Positions 58,578 to 64,000 of a DNA stretch of 64,000 nt are shown here, in pieces. The stretch spans positions 62,001-126,000 of the forward strand of contig UBQX01000013.1 of NCBI GenBank assembly GCA_900467685.1, written 5' to 3'. This DNA is from Hyphomicrobiales bacterium (GTDB taxonomy: Bacteria; Pseudomonadota; Alphaproteobacteria; Rhizobiales; Rhizobiaceae). Numbering within the stretch: the stretch's first letter is position 1; the number at the start of each line of letters is the position of its first letter. Both the position numbers and the translations under genes were made by a program. Under the pieces are notes generated by a model. It did not search any database. It saw only the letters and a program-made list of their open reading frames with translations, and was not told the origin of the DNA.

Positions 58578-59719
58578 CGACGCTCCCCGACCAACTGACG
58601 CGCCACGATGAGGCGCATGATTTCATTCGTTCCTTCCAGAATCTGGTGAACACGCAGGTCACGAACGATCTTTTCGATCCCGTAATCGGCGAGATATCCG
58701 TAGCCGCCATGCAATTGCAGGCAATTGTCTGCGATTGAAGATCCGGCTTCCGTCACGAACTTCTTTGCCATGGCGCAGAATTTCGTGGCGTCCGGCGCAC
58801 CGGTATCGAGCTTCCACGCCGCCTGCCGCAGGAAGGTCCGCGCCGCCTGCAACTCGATTTCCATGTCTGCGAGGCGGAACTGCAGCGCCTGGAACTGGTC
58901 GATCGTCTGACCGAAAGCCTTGCGCTCGCTCATATAGGTGAGTGTGGCGTCAAGTGCGGCCTGCGCTGCACCCAGCGAACAGGCGGCAATGTTCAACCGC
59001 CCGCCATCCAGACCCGCCATGGCATATTTGAAGCCCTGGCCTTCCTGACCGACAAGATTGGCCGCCGGCACTACACAATCGTCGAACTGCACCTGACGGG
59101 TCGGCTGGCTTCGCCAACCCATCTTGTCCTCGAGCCCGCCGAAGGAGAGCCCCGCGGTCTCGGTTTCCACGACGACCGTCGAAATGCCGCGCGGACCATC
59201 ATCGCCCGTGCGCACCATCACGACATAGGCATCCGAATACCCCCCGCCTGAAATGAACGCCTTCGTGCCATTGAGGCGATAACCCTGGCCGTCGCTTGCC
59301 GCCCGGGTCTTCAGGGCTGCCGCATCGGACCCCGAGCCCGGTTCGGTCAGGCAGTAGGAAAGAACGGCATCCATGGACACCGCCGCCGGGAGGAAGCGTT
59401 CGCGCAACTCGGCGCTGCCGAACTTGTCGATCATGCCGGCGCACATGTTGTGGATCGACAGGAACGAGGCGACCGAGGCGCAGGACATCGACAGGGCCTC
59501 GAAAACCAGCGTGGCATCGAGCCGTGACAGCCCCGAACCGCCCGATTCCTCGCGCACATAAAGACCGCCGAAACCCAACTCTCCCAATTTGGGCCAGAGT
59601 TCTTTGGGTATCTCGCCTGCCCTTTCCCATTCGCGCGCATATGGCGCGACGAATTGCTCACCAAAGGACCGGGCCATCTCGAAAATGGCCTCCTGTTCCT
59701 CCGTCAGTGCGAAGTCCAT
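58574..59719 (-). CDS. Isobutyryl-CoA dehydrogenase (ACAD8-like)
   Basis: 381 residues starting MDFALTEEQEAIF. CLTEPGSGSDAAALKT, GFKYAMAGLDGGRLNIAACS and the base motif LEGTNEIMR with Glu are those of ACAD8-type isobutyryl-CoA dehydrogenase. First gene of the four-gene valine module. GGAAGGGAGCGAC fixes the start; the longer frame upstream is rejected. Confidence 0.87.
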   Translation of the reverse strand: MDFALTEEQEAIFEMARSFGEQFVAPYAREWERAGEIPKELWPKLGELGFGGLYVREESGGSGLSRLDATLVFEALSMSCASVASFLSIHNMCAGMIDKFGSAELRERFLPAAVSMDAVLSYCLTEPGSGSDAAALKTRAASDGQGYRLNGTKAFISGGGYSDAYVVMVRTGDDGPRGISTVVVETETAGLSFGGLEDKMGWRSQPTRQVQFDDCVVPAANLVGQEGQGFKYAMAGLDGGRLNIAACSLGAAQAALDATLTYMSERKAFGQTIDQFQALQFRLADMEIELQAARTFLRQAAWKLDTGAPDATKFCAMAKKFVTEAGSSIADNCLQLHGGYGYLADYGIEKIVRDLRVHQILEGTNEIMRLIVARQLVGERR

Positions 59720-59783
59720 GGTCGCTCCCTTCCGGATTTCAATTCCAAACCCCGATGGAGCGTTTATGCTACACAGGCATATG

Positions 59784-59797
59784 ATACGCAAGTGTAT
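59784..59797. promoter_or_regulatory. Regional operator variant, ATACGCAAGTGTAT
   Basis: A symmetrical 14-mer with A/T-changed ends and CAAG for CTAG. 64 bases upstream of the isobutyryl-CoA dehydrogenase start. Confidence 0.4.
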
Positions 59798-60007
59798 TAT
59801 TATTGACTGCCGCGGGCGAGCAGAGACATAAGGATTGTGGCTGTGATGCTCGAAGGGCAAAGGAGCGTCCGCCGAATGAGCCGACGTGAGCGCGTTTAAT
59901 GAGTTATTCTCACTTATCGCCTTGCGCTGGAGTTTCACATTTTGTCGCGGTCGCGCGCCCAATGTCGGTTGACATATATCTATAAATGATGAAGTTTCGA
60001 ATAATTG

Positions 60008-60021
60008 GTATGCTAGCTTTC
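60008..60021. promoter_or_regulatory. Regional operator, GTATGCTAGCTTTC
   Basis: One mismatch from GTAnnCTAGnnTAC; shares GTATGCTAGC with 14453-14462. 73 bases upstream of the set 3 BcrC-like start. Confidence 0.6.
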
Positions 60022-60094
60022 TATATTCTGGAAAGTTCACGCATACAAATTCCGACAATATATGAAGTCAAACTCACCGTCCCGGAGGAGGCAG

Positions 60095-61276
60095 ATGAAG
60101 CAGACAGCGGAAATCGAGGAGATCGTTGGCAGGCTCGCGGCCATCGCGGAAGATCCGAATGCTTATGCCGTGGAATGGAAAGCGCGGACGCAGCGCAAAA
60201 TCATCGGAATTCTGCCGATGAACTTTCCGGCCGAAATTGTCCATGCGGCCGGCGCATTGCCTGTCCTCGTGCAGGAAGACAATGCCGCCATCACCTACGG
60301 CCGCAGCCTGCTTTTCGAATTCTATTGCGGCTATACGCGGAGCCTTGTCGATCAGGCAGCCACCGGAAAGCTGAAGATTTACGACGGCATTTTCCTGGTT
60401 GACCACTGTGTGGCCCTGCTTGGCGCGGTCGATGCAATCCGTTTCGAAGTGCCCGACCTGCCGGTTTTTCTCGCCCAGTTCACCGCTTCCATGGACGAGG
60501 ACACGACAAGGCCGCAAGTCCACGGGCGCATCACCGAACTGCGCGAGCGATTGGAGGAACTCTGCGGCTCATCGGTCACCGATGAGGCCATCTGTCGAAG
60601 CATCGAGGCCTATAACCGTGACCGGGCGCTGTTGCGCCGGGTCTATGAGATGCGCCGGTTGGGCAGGATCAGCCTCAGCAGCCGGCAAATGCAGGCGCTT
60701 GTGAAGTCCGCGATGGTGATGGATGTCGATGAGCACAGCCAGATCATGACACGGCTTGTTGCGCATCTGGAGGCAGGGTCGGTGCATTCGACGGGCCTCG
60801 TCAAGCTGCATTTGTCCGGTCATTTCTGTCATGCGCCGCGGCCCGAACTGCTCGACATGATCGAAAGCTGCGGCGTTGCCGTCGTCGATGACGATGTCTA
60901 CACCGGCTACCGCTATATCTCCACGGACGTGCCGCACAAGGCAGATCCGATCACGGCGCTGACGCAGTGGTATTTCGACCGTAACGACAATGTTCCCTGT
61001 TCGACCCGAGCGCAGAAATCCGCCGATTGGGAGAGCTATCTTGCCAATGCGGTCGAGAAGAACGGCGCAGAGGGCGTGATCGTCCTCGTGGCCAAATTCT
61101 GCGAACCGCACATGCTCTACTATCCTGAGCTGCGCAAGGAATTGCACAAGCGCGGGATCCCCCATCTGCTGATCGAGACGGAGCACGAAGGCCTCGCTCT
61201 CGAAATGCTCAAGACCCGGGTCGAGGCGTTGATCGAAGGAATCCGACGTTCCGTCCTGTCACGCGAAACCGCCTGA
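60095..61276 (+). CDS. BcrC/HgdB-like subunit, set 3
   Basis: 393 residues. Shared cysteines in FYCGYTRS, DHCVALLG, HFCHAPRPE, ESCG, PCSTR and KFCEPHMLYYP. It lacks the cysteine that sets 1 and 2 carry after the DHC segment (SSMC and QLC there; QFTASMDED here), so the active site may differ. GGAGGAGGCAG fixes ATG 60095. No activase nearby. Confidence 0.85.
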   Translation: MKQTAEIEEIVGRLAAIAEDPNAYAVEWKARTQRKIIGILPMNFPAEIVHAAGALPVLVQEDNAAITYGRSLLFEFYCGYTRSLVDQAATGKLKIYDGIFLVDHCVALLGAVDAIRFEVPDLPVFLAQFTASMDEDTTRPQVHGRITELRERLEELCGSSVTDEAICRSIEAYNRDRALLRRVYEMRRLGRISLSSRQMQALVKSAMVMDVDEHSQIMTRLVAHLEAGSVHSTGLVKLHLSGHFCHAPRPELLDMIESCGVAVVDDDVYTGYRYISTDVPHKADPITALTQWYFDRNDNVPCSTRAQKSADWESYLANAVEKNGAEGVIVLVAKFCEPHMLYYPELRKELHKRGIPHLLIETEHEGLALEMLKTRVEALIEGIRRSVLSRETA

Positions 61277-61296
61277 ATCCAATCAAGGAGCACGAC

Positions 61297-62667
61297 ATGT
61301 CTGCCACCATGGAACAAGCAAAGCCCGGTCAAGGACACCAGCGGACCGCTCCGCTTGCCAACCGTCTGATGAGCACCCGCAGCGGCGGGAAAATGGTCAA
61401 GGATTACTGGGACAACCTCTTTTCCGCCCGCGAACGCGGCGCGAAAGTGGTTTGGTACAACGGCGCGGCGATCAATCCGATCCTGCAGGCCGCCGGCGTG
61501 GAATGGTGTCACGGCGAGGCCTTCGGCGCGCGTCTCGCCGCCATGCATCTCGAGGCGCCGGCGCAATATGCCAGCGAATCCTACGGCTACATCAATGAAT
61601 TATGTTCCTATGCCAGAACCACGCTTGGCTGTGCCTTGCTGACCAAACAGGAGATGGCCGACAAGGTGGAGATGGACAATACCCCCGGCATTCCCAGCAA
61701 GGAAGTTCTGGCAAGCCGCCTGCCGGCGCCCGACCTTTTCGTAAATGCCTATGCCGGCTGCTCGACGGGCCAGCAGTGGGACGAAATCTCCTACCGGATG
61801 TTCAACAAGGAACTGCCGTTCTTCAAGGTCTCCTATCCGCTTCTATGGGGCAACAAGCCGGATGCGGGCTACCTGCGCGGCGAAGAATGGGAGGCGGCGT
61901 CGCGCTATGTCGCCAATCAGTTGCACAAACTGATCGAGTTTCTGGAACATGAAACGGGCCGCCCCTTCGACTGGGAAGGGCTCCGTGAATCCATGTACTA
62001 TATCAAGCGCGCCAGCGAACTTCGCATGGACGCTCTCAATCTCTGCAAGTCCAAACCTGCGCCCGCGGTGTTCTGGGACTGGGTTGCGAGCATCGCGCCG
62101 ATCAACTTCCTGCCGGGCAACCAGGCGCTTGTGGATTATTTCGCGGAAGTGAAGACCGAAATTAAAGAACGGCTTGCGGCGGGTGTTGCGGCTCTTCCAG
62201 GCGAGCGTTATCGGCTTGCTTTCGACGGTATTATGAACTGGAACAGGGTCGGCTGGCTGGCCAACAAGTTCGCCGAGCACGATGCAGCCGTCGTCTGCGG
62301 CCGCTATACCCATAATTCCTTCTGGCACGAGCCGCAGCTCATCGATCCCGACGACCCGATCCTCGGCATGGCGCAGCACTATCTTCTCTGCCCGTTCAAT
62401 CACAGCACGAAAAATCTGGCTGAAATGATCCTAAGGGATTGCGAGACCTACGGCATTGACGGCATCGTCTTCCATGCAACCCGCACTTGCCGATCGGCCA
62501 GCAACGGTCAGCTGCTTCTGGCGCAAATGGCGCAGAAGAAGGGACTGCAGACGATGTTCTTCGAGGGCGACGTCGCCGATGAGAGCTTTTACAAGGACGA
62601 GGTGCTGCAGAGCCGCCTGGAGGCGATGCTGGAAACAATCGATGTTCAGCGCAATCGGTCGGCATAG
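61297..62667 (+). CDS. BcrB/HgdA-like subunit, set 3
   Basis: 456 residues. ELCSYARTTLGC, CSTGQQWDE, the LLCPFNHS segment and TRTCRSAS cysteines, ending EGDVADESFYKDEVL. Partner of the gene 20 bases upstream; AAGGAGCACGAC precedes the ATG. Same gene order (C then B) as sets 1 and 2, indicating duplication of a two-gene unit. Confidence 0.85.
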   Translation: MSATMEQAKPGQGHQRTAPLANRLMSTRSGGKMVKDYWDNLFSARERGAKVVWYNGAAINPILQAAGVEWCHGEAFGARLAAMHLEAPAQYASESYGYINELCSYARTTLGCALLTKQEMADKVEMDNTPGIPSKEVLASRLPAPDLFVNAYAGCSTGQQWDEISYRMFNKELPFFKVSYPLLWGNKPDAGYLRGEEWEAASRYVANQLHKLIEFLEHETGRPFDWEGLRESMYYIKRASELRMDALNLCKSKPAPAVFWDWVASIAPINFLPGNQALVDYFAEVKTEIKERLAAGVAALPGERYRLAFDGIMNWNRVGWLANKFAEHDAAVVCGRYTHNSFWHEPQLIDPDDPILGMAQHYLLCPFNHSTKNLAEMILRDCETYGIDGIVFHATRTCRSASNGQLLLAQMAQKKGLQTMFFEGDVADESFYKDEVLQSRLEAMLETIDVQRNRSA

Positions 62668-62788
62668 CGCACCCGAATGATCCACCTGGACCGGGAAGGT
62701 GGGGGCTCGAGCATCGGCGACGGTGAATTGAAGATCAATATGGCGCGGAACCTGTTGGGCCCGAACGGCGCATAGGGAGGCTTTCAAC

Positions 62789-63580
62789 ATGGCAGAAGGC
62801 CAGATTTTCAAAGCGGCCACCACGATCATTGCGCGGGAGCGGGACGTGCTCGAAGTTCTGATGGTCAAGCGCCATCATGCGGTGGACTTTGTGGCCGGCG
62901 CTATGGTCTTCCCCGGAGGGAAGGTCCACGACGGCGATTGCGATCCAGCGTGGGCCAGGCATGCCCGTCACTGGGACGACGTCCCCGAGGAGGAGCGCGC
63001 GCTCCGCATCGCCGCAATCCGAGAATGCTTCGAGGAAACCGGGATTATCCTTGGCGACCCCGGCCGCGCGACGGCGGGAGCGGACATGGTGCAGGCCCGC
63101 CACTCGATCGACCGGCGCGAGCGAACCTTCCTCGACTATGTGGAGGAGATGGATATCGTACTCGATGTTGCAGCTCTGACGCTTTTCGCGCGCTGGCTCA
63201 CGCCGCCGGTGGTGCCGAAGCGCTTCGACACCTTCTTCTATCTGGCTGCCGCTCCCGATGCGCAGATCGCGCTTTCCGATGGGCGCGAGACTGTTGAAAC
63301 CGAGTGGATTTCCCCAACATCTGCGCTCGCGCTGGCTGAGGCCGGCCAGCGCGAAATTGTCTTGCCAACGCGCATGAACCTGCGCTTGCTGGCAAAAAGC
63401 GGCAGTCTGGCCGAGGCCGTCCTGGCTGCTCAAACGCGTGCGAGCCGGATTGTCTTGCCCCGTATCGTAACGCGGGACGGCGTCAGGTTCCTCCAGCTTG
63501 ACGTCTTGGACGGCTACGGCGCCGTGGAAGAACCGCTGGTGCTGGGCGAGGCCAGGGCGGCCGAAACTGTTACAAGGTGA
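62789..63580 (+). CDS. NUDT19-like Nudix hydrolase, putative CoA pyrophosphatase
   Basis: 263 residues. Nudix box with GG at 43-44 and RECFEETG at 78-85, interrupted by an insertion, which is the peculiarity of the NUDT19 family. NUDT7/19 enzymes hydrolyse CoA and acyl-CoA to 3',5'-ADP and (acyl-)phosphopantetheine in peroxisomes. Here it may trim the CoA pool or clear dead-end CoA esters (inference). Upstream, 62668-62788 shows nothing else. Confidence 0.8.
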   Translation: MAEGQIFKAATTIIARERDVLEVLMVKRHHAVDFVAGAMVFPGGKVHDGDCDPAWARHARHWDDVPEEERALRIAAIRECFEETGIILGDPGRATAGADMVQARHSIDRRERTFLDYVEEMDIVLDVAALTLFARWLTPPVVPKRFDTFFYLAAAPDAQIALSDGRETVETEWISPTSALALAEAGQREIVLPTRMNLRLLAKSGSLAEAVLAAQTRASRIVLPRIVTRDGVRFLQLDVLDGYGAVEEPLVLGEARAAETVTR

Positions 63581-63669
63581 TGACCTCGCGTTGGCTGTCC
63601 GTCGTCGAACGATTTGAGACTTTTTGGTCTTTGGAAGACTGGAGTTTCCGGCTCGGTTTGCGTTTTGAT

Positions 63670-64000
63670 TTAAGCCGCTTTGGCGTGGTGGTTCAAGCGG
63701 CGCTGTTTGATCGTGTCTCGTTTGATCCTTTCGCGTTCGAGCAGGATTGTCTGGCCGCGCCCGAAGTAGACGTCGGCCGGAGTGGGATTGTCGAGGCTCT
63801 CGTGGTATCGGCTATGATTGTAATGCTCAACGAAGGCCGCGATCTGGGCTTCGAGGTCCTCCTGGAAGAAGTAGTTTTCGAGCAGGATGCGGTTCTTCAA
63901 CGTCTGGTGCCAGCGTTCGATCTTGCCCTGCGTTTGTGGATGACCGGGAGCGCCGTGCACCTGATCGATCTTGTATTTCTCCAGCCATTCCCCGAGATCG
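63670..64000 (-). mobile_element. IS3-family-like transposase, C-terminal part (truncated by window edge)
   Basis: The frame runs off the right edge; 109 codons are visible. GHPQTQGKIERWHQTLK holds the last acidic residue (Glu) of the DDE integrase core, followed by HYNHSRYHESL. Only the end of the element is in the window. The T/G-rich stretch 63581-63669 between it and the Nudix stop may contain the terminal repeat, which I cannot define. Confidence 0.8.

Larger units (their letters stand above)
59720..60094. other. Divergent promoter region with two operator-like sites
   Basis: 375 bases without a convincing gene, separating the valine module from the third BcrC/BcrB-like pair. AT-rich at both ends; it holds the sites at 59784 and 60008. 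Confidence 0.5.

Noticed and set aside
63581-64000. A complete insertion sequence
   Set aside because: Only the transposase C-terminal region is in the window and I could not define a terminal inverted repeat or target duplication.
1-64000. CRISPR arrays, tRNA or rRNA genes, prophage
   Set aside because: No regularly spaced repeats, cloverleaf-like sequences, rRNA segments or phage structural genes were recognised while reading both strands; this was by eye, not by a search program.

Overview
This 64 kb window is dense, high-GC DNA typical of the Alphaproteobacteria, most likely Rhizobiales. The assignment rests on codon usage, on Bad-type alicyclic genes resembling those of Rhodopseudomonas, and on the style of the transposase at the right edge. 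It is almost entirely catabolic: CoA activation, beta-oxidation of unusual acyl-CoAs, alicyclic ring opening and uptake. No tRNA, rRNA or CRISPR array was seen. The only mobile-element trace is a partial IS3-type transposase at 63670-64000.

Layout. 1-1.3 kb: edge of a leftward gene, then an alpha-methylacyl-CoA racemase. 1.5-5.2 kb: first BcrC/BcrB-like pair, the only ASKHA activase, and a small membrane protein. 5.5-10.8 kb: Liv-type ABC transporter with a MaoC hydratase. 11-17 kb (leftward): ligase plus two odd SDRs, then the second BcrC/BcrB-like pair. 17.2-21.1 kb: divergent ligase and acyl-CoA dehydrogenase/phosphatase. 21.1-28.1 kb (leftward): a seven-gene MFE-2-like operon ending at its 5' side with an SCP2-type thiolase and an HMG-CoA-synthase/OB-fold fusion. 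28.2-31.1 kb: BadH, BadI and a CoA-transferase. 31.2-41 kb: acyl-CoA dehydrogenases, a DMT transporter, a BKACE enzyme, a MarR regulator, a thioesterase, crotonases and a DECR1-like reductase. 41-45.7 kb (leftward): second Liv transporter. 46-49.3 kb: second racemase, ligase, VOC protein. 49.4-55.8 kb: SDR, AliA/FadK-type ligase, a split ACAD10/11 (dehydrogenase plus kinase), nitroreductase, SDR. 55.9-59.7 kb (leftward): isobutyryl-CoA (valine) module. 60.1-62.7 kb: third BcrC/BcrB-like pair. 62.8-63.6 kb: NUDT19-like CoA pyrophosphatase.

How it fits together (inference). Acids enter through two ABC transporters and are activated by four ligases. They may then be processed by three radical-type BcrCB/HgdAB-like enzymes that share one ATP-dependent activase. 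Alicyclic products would be opened by BadH/BadI. Branched or unsaturated chains would be handled by a set resembling peroxisomal beta-oxidation: AMACR, split MFE-2, SCP2-type thiolase, DECR- and PECR-like reductases, split ACAD11 and a NUDT19-like hydrolase.

The strongest unexplained signal is a 14-bp palindrome, GTAnnCTAGnnTAC. It recurs with variants in at least a dozen intergenic regions, close to start codons, and ties nearly the whole window into one apparent regulon. The MarR protein at 34.7 kb is the obvious candidate for its binder.
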